From: Synechococcus sp. ROS8604
GTDB taxonomy: Bacteria > Cyanobacteriota > Cyanobacteriia > PCC-6307 > Cyanobiaceae
Direction of reading: 5' to 3'
DNA: 64,000 nucleotides
Assembly (NCBI RefSeq): GCF_014279655.1
Contig: NZ_CP047946.1
Location: forward strand, 62,001-126,000
Positions 19,810-29,340 of the stretch are shown piece by piece. Each line of letters opens with the position of its first letter. Within the stretch, counting starts at the first letter, position 1. Below the pieces are notes generated by a model, which saw only the letters and a list, made by a program, of their open reading frames with translations, made no database searches and was not told where the DNA came from. A program made the translations under genes and the position numbers.

Positions 19810-20265
19810 TTATTGCTTGCGGATCAGCAATTGCTGAGGGCTGGCGGGTTCAAACCCCAACTGTTGGTAAAACCCTGAACTGTTGGTGGTCATGAGATAA
19901 ACGCGCTCGGCGTTGCGAATCGCTTTGGCGCTCAGTAGGGCCTCCACCACGCGTCGCCCGAGTCCACGGCCTTGAAGGTCTCCAGCAACGACGACATCCC
20001 AAAGCACGGCGCGATGGATTCCATCGCTGGTGGCGCGACCGAACCCCACCATCCGCTTGCCCCGCCAAAGGCTGACGACAACGGTGCTGCCTGCCAGCAT
20101 CCGTTTGAGATCTGCTGTGTTGCGCTGTTGTGCCCAAAACGCATGTTTGTGCAGCAAGCGACGCAGCTTGAGCAGGCCGCGGCTTGGCTTGAGATCAGGG
20201 CCCAGTCCAAACCAGCGCAGGCCTGGGGCGCCGGGAGCATGTTCCACCAACTGGATCCGGGCCAT
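19810..20265 (-). CDS. GNAT-family N-acetyltransferase
   Basis: 151 residues with the acetyl-CoA binding signature DLQGRGLGRRVVEALL (Q/RxxGxG/A motif) and the following VYLMTTNSSGFYQQLGFEP strand-helix typical of GNAT enzymes. There is no membrane segment or targeting signal. Acceptor substrate unknown. It is divergent from rfbA (85-bp gap) and probably the last core gene before the polysaccharide island. Confidence 0.85.
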   Translation of the reverse strand: MARIQLVEHAPGAPGLRWFGLGPDLKPSRGLLKLRRLLHKHAFWAQQRNTADLKRMLAGSTVVVSLWRGKRMVGFGRATSDGIHRAVLWDVVVAGDLQGRGLGRRVVEALLSAKAIRNAERVYLMTTNSSGFYQQLGFEPASPQQLLIRKQ

Positions 20266-20350
20266 AGCAGTGCAGATTGCTCTTCATCATCAGCCTTTGG
20301 GTTCGCTGAAGGGCCGTGTTGAAATAACGCCAGTGGTAGAGGCCTGACTC

Positions 20351-21292
20351 ATGCCGCGCAAGGGAATCATTCTTGCGGGGGGCAGTGGCACAAGACTGGC
20401 CCCTCTGACGTCGGCGGTGAGCAAACAGTTGCTTCCCGTTTATGACAAACCGATGATTCATTACCCGCTGAGCACCCTGATGCTGAGCGGAATCCGTGAG
20501 GTGCTGATCATCACCACACCCCATGATCAAGCTGCGTTTGAACGGCTGTTGGGGGATGGTTCCGCCTGGGGGATGACCATTCGCTACGCCATTCAGGCCA
20601 CTCCGGATGGCCTGGCTCAGGCCTTTTTGATCGGTGCTGAGTTTTTAGCTGGAGCCCCTGCTGCCCTTGTGCTGGGCGACAACCTCTTCCATGGCCATGA
20701 ATTGATTCCCCAGCTGCGGTCTGCAGCAGCCCAGGACAGTGGCGGCACCGTGTTTGCCTACCCCGTCCGTGATCCTGAGCGCTATGGCGTGGTGGAGTTT
20801 GATGCCAACGGTTGTGCCTTGAGGATTGAAGAAAAGCCGAAACGACCGCGGAGTCGCTATGCCGTCACCGGGCTTTATTTCTATGACGCTTCCGTGGTGG
20901 ATCGGGCCCGTTTGGTCCAGCCTTCAGCGCGCGGGGAGCTAGAGATCACCAGCCTGAATCAGATGTACCTGGAGGATGGAGCTCTCAATGTGGAGTTGAT
21001 GGGTCGCGGGATGGCGTGGCTGGACACGGGAACGTTTGACTCCTTGCAGGAAGCAGGCGCCTACATCCGCACCTTGGAGCAGCGTCAGGGCTTGAAAGTG
21101 GGATGCCCGGAGGAGGTGGCCTGGCGGCAGGGCTGGATTGATGCGGTCCAGCTCGAGCGCCTAGCTCAGCCCCTGATGAAAAGTGGCTACGGCTCCTACT
21201 TGCTGCAGATGCTTGATGAGGGCACGGGCGACCACGTCTTATTGCAGCGCAATTTGGACCAAAGGGTTGGCCAGGAGACTCATGCGGGTTGA
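20351..21292 (+). CDS. rfbA: Glucose-1-phosphate thymidylyltransferase
   Basis: Makes dTDP-glucose, first step of dTDP-L-rhamnose synthesis. The nucleotidyltransferase signature [11 protein letters not shown] is at residues 10-20, followed by [17 protein letters not shown] and later [16 protein letters not shown] and LDTGTFDSL. At 313 residues the length is slightly longer than usual. It opens an operon in which every following gene overlaps or nearly touches the next (rfbA-rfbC overlap 11 bp), so the pathway is expressed as a unit. Confidence 0.96.
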   Translation: MPRKGIILAGGSGTRLAPLTSAVSKQLLPVYDKPMIHYPLSTLMLSGIREVLIITTPHDQAAFERLLGDGSAWGMTIRYAIQATPDGLAQAFLIGAEFLAGAPAALVLGDNLFHGHELIPQLRSAAAQDSGGTVFAYPVRDPERYGVVEFDANGCALRIEEKPKRPRSRYAVTGLYFYDASVVDRARLVQPSARGELEITSLNQMYLEDGALNVELMGRGMAWLDTGTFDSLQEAGAYIRTLEQRQGLKVGCPEEVAWRQGWIDAVQLERLAQPLMKSGYGSYLLQMLDEGTGDHVLLQRNLDQRVGQETHAG

Positions 21293-21899
21293 TCGCCTCA
21301 AGGGCCTTCATGGCAAGGATCTGGAGGGGCCGTTGCTGCTCACGCCTCAAGTGTTTGGTGATGAGAGGGGCTTCTTTTTTGAGAGCTGGAACGAGCGGCG
21401 GTTTCGCGATGCGCTGATTGAGGGAGGCACTCCTGTTGAAGAAGCGGCTGCCATCCGTTTCCGTCAGGACAATCACTCCAGTTCGTGCAAAGGGGTCTTG
21501 CGCGGTTTGCATTACCAGCTGCCGCCCGAGCCCCAGGGCAAGCTCGTGCGTTGCAGCCTTGGGGCCATTTTCGATGTGGCGGTTGATCTGCGCCTCCACT
21601 CTCCGACCTATGGCCAGTGGGTTGCTGCAGAGCTGAGCGCTGCGAATCAACAGCAACTCTGGGTGCCGGTGGGGTTTGCCCATGGGTTTCTCACCCTGAG
21701 CGACAGGGCTGAGGTGCAATACAAGGCCAGTGGGTTTTGGAACCGGCAGTGCGAACGCAGCTTGTGTTGGGCGGATCCCAGCCTCAATGTGGCCTGGCCG
21801 CTGGACCGAATTGGTGTGAGCAAGCCCTTACTGGCCGATAAGGATGCGGCAGCGCCTGGTTTGGCAGAGCTGGCAGCCGCGGGCGAGGTGTTTGCGTGA
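21282..21899 (+). CDS. rfbC: dTDP-4-dehydrorhamnose 3,5-epimerase
   Basis: Epimerises dTDP-4-keto-6-deoxyglucose. 205 residues from the ATG at 21282, which has GGAG just upstream and overlaps the end of rfbA. The cupin core includes [18 protein letters not shown], with the catalytic His77, and the VPVGFAHGF block. An in-frame upstream ATG at 21183 would add non-homologous residues translated from inside rfbA, so I reject it. Confidence 0.95.
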   Translation: MRVDRLKGLHGKDLEGPLLLTPQVFGDERGFFFESWNERRFRDALIEGGTPVEEAAAIRFRQDNHSSSCKGVLRGLHYQLPPEPQGKLVRCSLGAIFDVAVDLRLHSPTYGQWVAAELSAANQQQLWVPVGFAHGFLTLSDRAEVQYKASGFWNRQCERSLCWADPSLNVAWPLDRIGVSKPLLADKDAAAPGLAELAAAGEVFA

Positions 21900-21920
21900 G
21901 CTTGCGATGAGGAGGTCTGA

Positions 21921-22841
21921 ATGAAAGTGTTGTTGACGGGCTCCAACGGCCAGCTGGGTCAGGCGCTGCGGCTGTCGCTGCCGAAGGCGATCAAGGGCGA
22001 GCCATTGGAGCTGATCGCCACCAGTCGCCAGGGGGGAAACGGGATGATCGCCCTCGATCTTGCCGATAGAGACGCCTGTCGGGCGGCCGTGGTTGAGCAC
22101 AGACCCGACTGGGTGCTGAATGCCGGGGCCTACACGGCTGTCGATCGCGCTGAAACCGACTCTCAGCTGGCGCATCGCGTGAATGGGGAGGCCCCGCGCG
22201 CCTTCGCTGAGGCGCTGTTATCAACAGGTGGTCGACTGTTGCAGGTGAGCACTGATTTTGTGTTCAGCGGCGATCAGGGCCATCCCTATCAACCTGAGCA
22301 GGCCCTGGCGCCACTGGGGGTGTACGGAGCATCCAAGGCCGCGGGTGAGCAGGCCGTTGGAGAGCTGCTTGGTTTTGGCTCTGATGGACATGGCGCGATC
22401 CTGCGCACCAGCTGGGTGTACGGCGCTGTTGGCAAAAATTTCCTGCTCACGATGCTGCGCTTACATCGCGAGAAGGCGAGTCAGGGGGAGTCGTTGGCGG
22501 TGGTGGCGGATCAGGTGGGATGCCCCACCTCCACCTTGGGTTTGGCAGGTGCCTGTGGTGCTTTGATTGTGCGTCGTTTAAGTGGTGTGCTGCATTGGAG
22601 CGATGCGGGTGCCGCAAGCTGGTACGACTTCGCGGTGGCGATTGGTGAGCTGGCCCAGGCCCAGGGATTGCTGGACCAGCCCGCCCCGGTCCGTCCCCTC
22701 AGCAGCAAGGACTACCCCACGCCTGCCCGTCGACCGGCCTATTCCCTGTTGGACTGCAGCAGCAGCAGGGAGCAACTCGGCTTACCCGCGCAACATTGGC
22801 GTGCTGCATTGCAAGAGGTGATCGCTGATGTTGGGGCCTGA
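21921..22841 (+). CDS. rfbD: dTDP-4-dehydrorhamnose reductase
   Basis: Final NADPH-dependent reduction to dTDP-L-rhamnose. The Rossmann motif GSNGQLG is at residues 7-13. The catalytic tyrosine and lysine are in YGASKAAGE, with the STDFVFSG block before it. 306 residues. A clear ribosome binding site (GAGGAGG, near 21907) precedes the ATG. The 3' end overlaps the next gene by 14 bp. Confidence 0.96.
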   Translation: MKVLLTGSNGQLGQALRLSLPKAIKGEPLELIATSRQGGNGMIALDLADRDACRAAVVEHRPDWVLNAGAYTAVDRAETDSQLAHRVNGEAPRAFAEALLSTGGRLLQVSTDFVFSGDQGHPYQPEQALAPLGVYGASKAAGEQAVGELLGFGSDGHGAILRTSWVYGAVGKNFLLTMLRLHREKASQGESLAVVADQVGCPTSTLGLAGACGALIVRRLSGVLHWSDAGAASWYDFAVAIGELAQAQGLLDQPAPVRPLSSKDYPTPARRPAYSLLDCSSSREQLGLPAQHWRAALQEVIADVGA

Positions 22842-24183
22842 TCCGCGCGCCACGTTGCTGTGGGCCTTGCTGCTCGATTGGCTTGGCCAGCTGCTGATCC
22901 TCGCCTTGATTGTCTGGATTCCGCAGGCCTTGGATTGGTCGATTGGCGGCACACAGCTGGCGGGTCAGTACCCCTGGATCCTGTTTTGCGTCCTGGTGTA
23001 TCCGCTGTTGGGTTGGTTGTTTGGCAGTTACACCGTTCTGCGTTGGCGTCGCTTGCCGATGCTTGTGTTGATCCAGCGCCTGCTCATAACCGCTGGAGCC
23101 ACGTTGGCGGCTGTGGCGATCGCGCGCTGGTTGATCAATCCCGGCGAAGAGGTGTGGTTGGTGTACCGCCGGGTGCAGCTGGTTTGGCTCGTCTCGCTCA
23201 GTGGCTGGTCGCTGCTGGTGCGCCTCGGTTTGCGTCGCGGGATGCTCTTGCCCGAACAGCCGCGGCTGCTGTTGTTGGCGGCAGACGCGGAGCGGGATCG
23301 GGTGCTGCAGGCCTGGCGGCGGGTGCCGCAGAGAGAACGGTTGCGTCCGATCCAGCCCGAACAATTGGAGGCTGAACTAAGCCGTGTGGACGAGGCCATG
23401 GTGTTAACCCTCTCGCCCGAGATTCACCGTGATCCGGCTTTGCGCTCCGTGTTTCAACGGCTGGAGACGGCTGATCCGCGCTGGATCCGGGTGGTCTCAC
23501 CGGAGCGTTTGTTTGAAGCCATGCAGGAACGCCTACCGCCTGCGCTGCTTTCGGATCAGGGCTTGAGCTACGACGATCTTCCTTGGGCTGTCACCTTCAG
23601 CATTCAGGCCCAGCTCAAACGCGCGGCCGATTTTTTGGTGGCGGCTGTGTTGCTGCTGCTCACCTCTCCCCTGATGCTGGTGGCGGCGTTGCTGATCTTG
23701 TGGGACGACCGCGGGCCGATTTTTTATGTGCAGAAGCGCAGCGGTTGGTTGGGCCGCCCCTTCACGGTGCTGAAGCTGCGCACGATGTCGGTGCAGTCGC
23801 CTGGCTCCCCTGCCACTTGGACCCAGCTTGGTGATCAGCGCATCACCCGCGTGGGTGGGTGGTTGCGCCGGGTGCGCTTGGATGAACTGCCTCAGCTGCT
23901 CAATGTGCTCAACGGTGAAATGAGCTTGATCGGCCCCAGGCCCGAGCGCCCAGAGCTGGAGCAGGAGCTGGAACAACACATTCCCCACTACCGCAAAAGG
24001 CATTGGATGCGGCCAGGGTTAAGCGGCTGGGCCCAGGTGTGCGCTCCCTATGCCAGCAGCATCGAAGACTCCGATCTCAAGCTTTCTTATGACCTTTACT
24101 ACCTGCGCCACTTCAGCACTTGGCTGGATTTGATGATTCTGTTCCGAACGATCAAAACAGTTTTGAAGGCGGGAGGACGTTGA
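22828..24183 (+). CDS. Polyprenyl-phosphate sugar-1-phosphate transferase (WbaP/WcaJ type)
   Basis: Starts polysaccharide synthesis by moving a sugar phosphate onto a membrane lipid carrier. The N-terminal half has about four hydrophobic helices (roughly residues 8-30, 48-70, 80-100 and 110-130). A central soluble part follows. The C-terminal catalytic domain begins at LKRAADFLVAAVLLLLTSP and has FYVQKRSGWLGRPF, LKLRTM, LDELPQLLNVLNGEMSLIGPRPERPE and the late LSYDLYYLRH motif. 451 residues. Its place inside the rhamnose operon suggests it primes the repeat that receives rhamnose; the first sugar is not known. Confidence 0.92.
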   Translation: MLGPDPRATLLWALLLDWLGQLLILALIVWIPQALDWSIGGTQLAGQYPWILFCVLVYPLLGWLFGSYTVLRWRRLPMLVLIQRLLITAGATLAAVAIARWLINPGEEVWLVYRRVQLVWLVSLSGWSLLVRLGLRRGMLLPEQPRLLLLAADAERDRVLQAWRRVPQRERLRPIQPEQLEAELSRVDEAMVLTLSPEIHRDPALRSVFQRLETADPRWIRVVSPERLFEAMQERLPPALLSDQGLSYDDLPWAVTFSIQAQLKRAADFLVAAVLLLLTSPLMLVAALLILWDDRGPIFYVQKRSGWLGRPFTVLKLRTMSVQSPGSPATWTQLGDQRITRVGGWLRRVRLDELPQLLNVLNGEMSLIGPRPERPELEQELEQHIPHYRKRHWMRPGLSGWAQVCAPYASSIEDSDLKLSYDLYYLRHFSTWLDLMILFRTIKTVLKAGGR

Positions 24184-24185
24184 GG

Positions 24186-25256
24186 ATGCAACGGGTTTTG
24201 GTCACCGGTGGTGCTGGTTTTATTGGCGGGGCGGTGGTGCGCCGGTTGCTGTCCCAGAGCCAGGCCCTGGTGTTCAACCTCGACAAAGTCGGGTACGCCA
24301 GCGATTGCAGTGGGATCGAGGCCACCCTTCAGGGCTTGGGTTCGGAGGCCAGCGATCGCTATCGCTTCATGCGTGTGGATCTGGCCGATGGTGAGGCGAC
24401 AGCTGCTGCGCTGCGGGAGGCCGATCCAGATCTGGTGATGCATCTGGCGGCCGAGAGCCATGTCGATCGATCGATTGACGGCCCGGATGCGTTCCTGTCT
24501 AGTAACGTAACCGGCACGTTCTCGTTGCTAGAGGCGGCGCGGGCCCATTGGAGCGCTCTCCCTCAGGAGCGGCAACAGGGCTTCCGGTTTCATCACATCA
24601 GCACCGATGAGGTGTTTGGCTCTCTTGGAGCCACCGGTCGGTTTTCAGAAACCACCCCCTACGACCCGCGCAGTCCTTATTCGGCGACCAAGGCTGCTAG
24701 CGACCATCTTGTGATGGCCTGGCATCACACCTATGGCTTGCCGGTGGTGCTGACCAACTGCAGCAACAACTTTGGCCCTTGGCAATTTCCTGAAAAGCTG
24801 ATTCCTGTTGTGATCCTCAAGGCGCTTGCGGGAGAGTCAATTCCTCTTTATGGGGATGGCGCCAACGTGCGCGATTGGTTGTTTGTGGAGGACCACGTTG
24901 ATGCCCTGTTGCTGGCGGCGACTAAGGGCGTGCCTGGTGAGAGCTATTGCGTTGGCGGCCATGGCGAGCGCACGAATAAGCAAGTGGTGGAGGCCATTTG
25001 CGCGCTTCTCGATCAGTTGCGCCCCGCAGGGGCACCCCATGCCCGCCTGATCACCCCGGTGGCGGATCGCCCGGGCCATGATCGCCGCTATGCGATCGAT
25101 CCCACCCGTATCAGCCGTGAGCTGGGCTGGCAGCCGCGCCATGGGTTTGCTGAGGGTTTAGAGGCAACGGTGCGTTGGTATATCGACCATCTGACCTGGT
25201 GCCACGAGGTTCGCGAGCGGGGCGGCTACGGGGGAGAGAGGATGGGCATCCGTTAA
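24186..25256 (+). CDS. rfbB: dTDP-glucose 4,6-dehydratase
   Basis: Second step of dTDP-rhamnose synthesis. From ATG 24186 (GGGAGG and GAGG just upstream, 2 bp after the preceding stop) there are 356 residues. NAD-binding TGGAGFIGG is at 7-15. HLAAESHVDRSI and STDEVFGSLG are family blocks, and YSATKAASD holds the catalytic Tyr/Lys. It completes a full rfbACDB set within 5 kb, although the gene order differs from the enterobacterial rfbBDAC. It appears to be the last gene of the operon. Confidence 0.96.
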   Translation: MQRVLVTGGAGFIGGAVVRRLLSQSQALVFNLDKVGYASDCSGIEATLQGLGSEASDRYRFMRVDLADGEATAAALREADPDLVMHLAAESHVDRSIDGPDAFLSSNVTGTFSLLEAARAHWSALPQERQQGFRFHHISTDEVFGSLGATGRFSETTPYDPRSPYSATKAASDHLVMAWHHTYGLPVVLTNCSNNFGPWQFPEKLIPVVILKALAGESIPLYGDGANVRDWLFVEDHVDALLLAATKGVPGESYCVGGHGERTNKQVVEAICALLDQLRPAGAPHARLITPVADRPGHDRRYAIDPTRISRELGWQPRHGFAEGLEATVRWYIDHLTWCHEVRERGGYGGERMGIR

Positions 25257-25364
25257 AGAGTGCTCATTAAGGGGCTATGACTAATGAATAGGGCTGTTGG
25301 TTTTTCCAGAGGGGGATGAGGCTTTGGGCAAGAATTCTGGTTCTTGATAAAATTTGAATAACTA

Positions 25365-26561
25365 GTGGATGTTTTTAGTTTGAGTGGTGAGCTTTTGCAG
25401 TCTGAGGTGCTGATTGACCCTGTTAACTCCCAGTTTTCAAGGCAGTTGTGGGCGAATGATGGTGTTGTTGCCATCTATCTCCACGCTTTGTCTGGAGTTG
25501 TGGATGTGAATGGCGGGAAATATGGAGAGAAATCCCTGAATACGATTGCGATTCCTGAGCAGGACCAGAATTACATTCGTTCCGTTGTCAGCCAACTCGA
25601 CTCAATGATCGGTATCGACTTTGTGTTTGTTGACGACCCTTCTGAGGCTGATATCTCCTACTATTATGATCAAGAGTTTAAGTTTCCCGGTAATTCTCAA
25701 AATGTAGCGCTGTCTGCAAAAGGGGATTTTGGCTGGGAAGTTTTTGTTAATTACCAAAGGTTGGTTGATGATCAGGATTTGCGCTCCTACGTCAACTTGC
25801 ATGAGCTTGGACATCCTTTAGGTCTTGAGCATCCCTTTGATGATCGAGATGGAGATCTTTTTAAGGGTGATTCAAGCGCTTGGACCAGTGCCTATCCAGA
25901 ACAGACGGTGATGGCTTATCGAGAGCCGATCGGTGACTCATGGCCTGACTTTTTCAGTTTGTCTGATCGCAGTGGTTTGATTGAGCTTTGGGGTAAGGAA
26001 GATCAATTTGTGAATCAGTTTGTTCAACTTACCGACTCTGACGAGTCATTGATGGGTCAATTCGATATTAATCTTTTGATGATGGGAGGTGATGACACTC
26101 TGGAGGTGATAGGTGGAGCTGGTAATTACGCTAACGCAAATGTTGGAGAGGACGCGATCGTTTTGCGTGGTGGACAAGGCCAATATCTTGGTGGTAAAAA
26201 TGACGACTTGATTGAAGTTTTTGCTGCTGATGCTGGTACGTCGGTTAATGGAAATTCAGGCGCTGATTACGTTACAGGCTCAGTCGCTGGCGTGATTTAC
26301 AGGGGCGGCAAGGATGACGATGTGTTAGCTGTCAGCCAAGGAGATGTCTGGGGCGACAGGGGAAGAGATGTTTTCAGAACAACGAAAGGTGAGGGCTTCG
26401 CTGTCGTTCAAGACTATGTTTCTGGTGAGGATTTGGTTCAAGTTACAGCGGATGGAAGCTGGAGCAACGTTGGTAATAGCTTGTTGTTTACGGACGTTTC
26501 AGGAGATCAGCTCATGCTTCTGGTGGGAGTTGAGAGTGTTGAGCAAATAGCTTTCCTCTAA
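25365..26561 (+). CDS. Metzincin metalloprotease with RTX-like C-terminus (serralysin-like)
   Basis: 398 residues. HELGHPLGLEHP at 146-157 is an exact metzincin zinc site (HExxHxxGxxHP). TVMAYRE near residue 183 supplies the Met-turn and a following Tyr as in serralysins. The C-terminal third has spaced RTX-like turns (GGKNDDLIEV, GNSGADYVTG, GGKDDDVLAV, DRGRDVF). There is no Sec signal peptide, as expected for type I secretion; a T1SS operon lies 16 kb away in the window. Start is GTG at 25365. It stands between rfbB (108-bp gap) and the sulfotransferase fusion, is richer in AT than rfbB, and looks independently acquired. Substrate unknown. Confidence 0.85.
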   Translation: MDVFSLSGELLQSEVLIDPVNSQFSRQLWANDGVVAIYLHALSGVVDVNGGKYGEKSLNTIAIPEQDQNYIRSVVSQLDSMIGIDFVFVDDPSEADISYYYDQEFKFPGNSQNVALSAKGDFGWEVFVNYQRLVDDQDLRSYVNLHELGHPLGLEHPFDDRDGDLFKGDSSAWTSAYPEQTVMAYREPIGDSWPDFFSLSDRSGLIELWGKEDQFVNQFVQLTDSDESLMGQFDINLLMMGGDDTLEVIGGAGNYANANVGEDAIVLRGGQGQYLGGKNDDLIEVFAADAGTSVNGNSGADYVTGSVAGVIYRGGKDDDVLAVSQGDVWGDRGRDVFRTTKGEGFAVVQDYVSGEDLVQVTADGSWSNVGNSLLFTDVSGDQLMLLVGVESVEQIAFL

Positions 26562-26808
26562 AAAATCGACGATGAACACTGCTCGATCTTTGTAGCAGTC
26601 GGGGCTGAATGTTTGGTCAGTGAAGTTTCGATATGGGGCGATTGATTTTGATTTGAATTGGGCAAGATTGATGTTGCTTGGCTCTAGTCTAGTGGAAAAA
26701 TTTTATGTGCAACTTGTGCTGAATCAATGCATTGAGCTTCGCTAATTCACGCGTAGCTTTCAGGACGTTTGAGTTTAAGATTTCAATCACGTGGGCTTTC
26801 TGAGGGAT
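26562..26808. other. Intergenic region without recognised gene
   Basis: 247 bp between the metalloprotease and the sulfotransferase fusion, AT-richer than its right flank. I see no convincing ORF, terminator hairpin or repeat. It presumably contains the promoter of the downstream glycosylation genes. Confidence 0.5.
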
Positions 26809-29340
26809 ATGGCGACTTCCCCTTTGGTGCTTGTCATGGGGATGCACCGCAGCGGAACGTCCTTGCTGGGTGGTGTGCTGCAGCACTTGGGTTTGGCTCT
26901 TCCTGGTGAGGTGATTGCTGCTGATCAGCACAATCCAGCCGGCTATTTCGAGTGGGATCAGATCGTTGCGATTCAGGAGCGCCTATTGATCGATCTTGAA
27001 CGATGGTGGCCCTCCGCTCAAGGTTGCTTACCGCTCCCTGCCGATTGGTTGGTGCATCCGGCGACTAAGGCAGCGCGTGCGCAGATTCGAGGCTTACTCG
27101 TAGCCGAGCAAGCGGTACGTAGGGGACCATGGGGCCTTAAGGATCCCCGCTGCAGCCGGCTGTTGCCACTTTGGTTTGATCTGGCAAAAGACTTGGGCCT
27201 ACCGATGCGCTTGATCTTGGCTTGCCGCGATCCAGCCGAGGTGGTGACGTCATTAGTCCATCGTGATGGTCCGATTACCGGGATGGATCACAACCGGGCC
27301 CAGCAGCTCTGGTGGCTTCACAACACGGAAGTTTTGCAAGCTGCTTCTCGGGAGCATTTGCAGGTCACAGTGGTCGACTACGGCCGCTGGTTTTCTGCCC
27401 CTGATCAGCAGCTTTCATTCCTGCTTGAGGCCTTGCCTGAGTTGAAGCCATCGTTGGATCAGCAACAACAGGCGTTGGCTTCGATTCGCTCCGACTTGCG
27501 TCGAAGTGGATCGCCTTCGCATGCTTGGCTCAACCCTGCAATGCTCAGGTTGCATCGTGATTTGCTTGCGCTTCAAAAGAAGGATGGTTTGTCAACCCCT
27601 AGGCGTGCGTTTGCTCGTCAGAGGCTTCCGCGGCGGCTGAGTGGAATGCATTCTGGTCTACCAGCTGCTGATCTGCTAAGGGAGCAGCCTGAGAGTTGGC
27701 AGCAGTGGCTTCAGACTTGGCGTCATCATCCCGCCCCTAAATTCTGCGATGAGGTCCTGCTTGGGGTGGAGCCAAGGATTAGTTGTTGCGGGATGTCTTG
27801 GCTTGAACTCAAGCCTCATCTGCTATTGCAGCACCTGCCGATCCCCGAGCTCGCTCAGCGTGGATTAGCAGCTGAGGCGTCGAGTGATCACCAGCTCCAT
27901 TTGTCCGCTGCAGTTGAGACCAGCCCCGGTGGCCTTGAGCACTTGGCGATCAATCTGGAATTACCTGAGCCTGACCGGGTTTGGCATTGGCTCAATCTTC
28001 TGAGTGCTCAGGAGGCCATTTGGGATCCAGATCCCAGCAGGGTGTTGCTGATGCGGGCCTTAGGCCTGAAGGCCTGGTGGTTGGATCCGCAAACTGCGCT
28101 GAATGGCTGGTTGTCGCAACCCAATGCGGCGAGTTCAGCCCAGTGGGCCGCTTGTTTCGGCCTCGCGCCTGTTGCCACCAATAGCCTGTTGGTTTTGGGG
28201 CCAGCGGGTCCCGTGTTTGATCAAGCCCTCGCTATGGAGGCCAGCAAGCCTTCAGCGTCTGCTCCGTTGGACAACACGTCAGCGCAGCAGCCCATTCAGT
28301 ACCAGCCCGGTTTACCGGAGCTAGTGGTGAGCACAGTTGGTCAGGGCTTGGCTCGGGCCGGTTGGTTGCAGGCAGCGGCGCAGTCCGCAGCCCGGTTGAT
28401 TTGGTCCTCTGATGCCCTGTCGGAGGAGTGTTCCCTGCTCCATGGGGCCCTATACGCCCCGATGGTCTTGCAGCCACCCTTCACTCCTGCTGATCTGCGC
28501 ATGGTGCATCAGGGGGAGAGGGCGTTGGTGGTGGTGGATGAGCGATCCGCTCAAGACTCCAGCGTTTTGTTTGAAAGCAACATTTCACCTTCGGAGAGCG
28601 ATCCCCCAGTACGGGCCGCCGTTGTGGTGAGTTTGTACAACTACGCAGGCCGGATTGAGGAGGCACTCAACAGCGTTGCTGCTCAGACGGAAGCAGAATT
28701 GGAATTAGTTGTTGTGGATGACGCTTCCAGTGATGGGGGGGCGGAGTTGGTGCGAGCTTGGATGCAGAACCATCAGGAGCGTTTTCGCCGCTGTCTGTTG
28801 CTGCGGCATCGATGCAATAGCGGTCTGGCGGCGGCCCGTAATACGGCTTTCAATGCCGCCCATTCGGCTTGGTGCTTTGTGCTTGATGCCGATAATTTGC
28901 TGTTCCCCGCTGCTGTCTCCACTTGTATGGATCTGGCGGAGCAGGTCGATGCCGACGTCGCGGTGGTGCACCCGCTCTTAGCGGTGGAGGTGGAGGCTGG
29001 CAGACCAGATGAGGAGCGCAGTTTGGTGGGATTCGGCTCTTGGCAGGAGGCGAAGTTGCGCAACGGCAATTACATCGATGCGATGGCCTTGATCCGGCAT
29101 GCGGCCTGGCAACGGGTGGGGGGATACACCCATATCGAGGGTGGTTGGGAAGATTTCGATTTCTGGTGCAAGCTTGTGGAGGCTCGTTTCCATGGGGTGC
29201 AATGTCCGCACATCCTCGCGGCGTATCGCAGTCATGCCAGTTCGATGACAGCGCACTCCACAAGACGGCTGCAGCGGCCTCTGTCCTGCACCCTTCAGGG
29301 TCGTCATCCCTGGCTTGCGTTGCCGTTGGCCAGTGATTGA
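26809..29340 (+). CDS. Sulfotransferase - family-2 glycosyltransferase fusion
   Basis: 843 residues. The N-terminus has a sulfotransferase P-loop for PAPS (MGMHRSGTSLL at 10-20), followed by a WGLKDPR block and a RDPAEVVTSL segment that fits the 3'-phosphate site. Residues about 600-790 are a GT2/GT-A domain: VVVSLYNYAGRIEEALNSV, VVVDDASSD near 635, a DADN metal site near 692, and GGWEDFDFW. The 300-residue middle (about 290-590) is not recognised. One protein may therefore add a sugar and a sulfate. ATG 26809 is preferred over GTG 26791. The end overlaps the next GT gene. The coupling of activities is inferred from the fusion. Confidence 0.85.
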   Translation: MATSPLVLVMGMHRSGTSLLGGVLQHLGLALPGEVIAADQHNPAGYFEWDQIVAIQERLLIDLERWWPSAQGCLPLPADWLVHPATKAARAQIRGLLVAEQAVRRGPWGLKDPRCSRLLPLWFDLAKDLGLPMRLILACRDPAEVVTSLVHRDGPITGMDHNRAQQLWWLHNTEVLQAASREHLQVTVVDYGRWFSAPDQQLSFLLEALPELKPSLDQQQQALASIRSDLRRSGSPSHAWLNPAMLRLHRDLLALQKKDGLSTPRRAFARQRLPRRLSGMHSGLPAADLLREQPESWQQWLQTWRHHPAPKFCDEVLLGVEPRISCCGMSWLELKPHLLLQHLPIPELAQRGLAAEASSDHQLHLSAAVETSPGGLEHLAINLELPEPDRVWHWLNLLSAQEAIWDPDPSRVLLMRALGLKAWWLDPQTALNGWLSQPNAASSAQWAACFGLAPVATNSLLVLGPAGPVFDQALAMEASKPSASAPLDNTSAQQPIQYQPGLPELVVSTVGQGLARAGWLQAAAQSAARLIWSSDALSEECSLLHGALYAPMVLQPPFTPADLRMVHQGERALVVVDERSAQDSSVLFESNISPSESDPPVRAAVVVSLYNYAGRIEEALNSVAAQTEAELELVVVDDASSDGGAELVRAWMQNHQERFRRCLLLRHRCNSGLAAARNTAFNAAHSAWCFVLDADNLLFPAAVSTCMDLAEQVDADVAVVHPLLAVEVEAGRPDEERSLVGFGSWQEAKLRNGNYIDAMALIRHAAWQRVGGYTHIEGGWEDFDFWCKLVEARFHGVQCPHILAAYRSHASSMTAHSTRRLQRPLSCTLQGRHPWLALPLASD

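Noticed and set aside
26689-26931. Small minus-strand ORF (80 residues) upstream of the sulfotransferase fusion
   Set aside because: It overlaps the start of the fusion gene, has no recognisable domain, and no ribosome binding site stands out.
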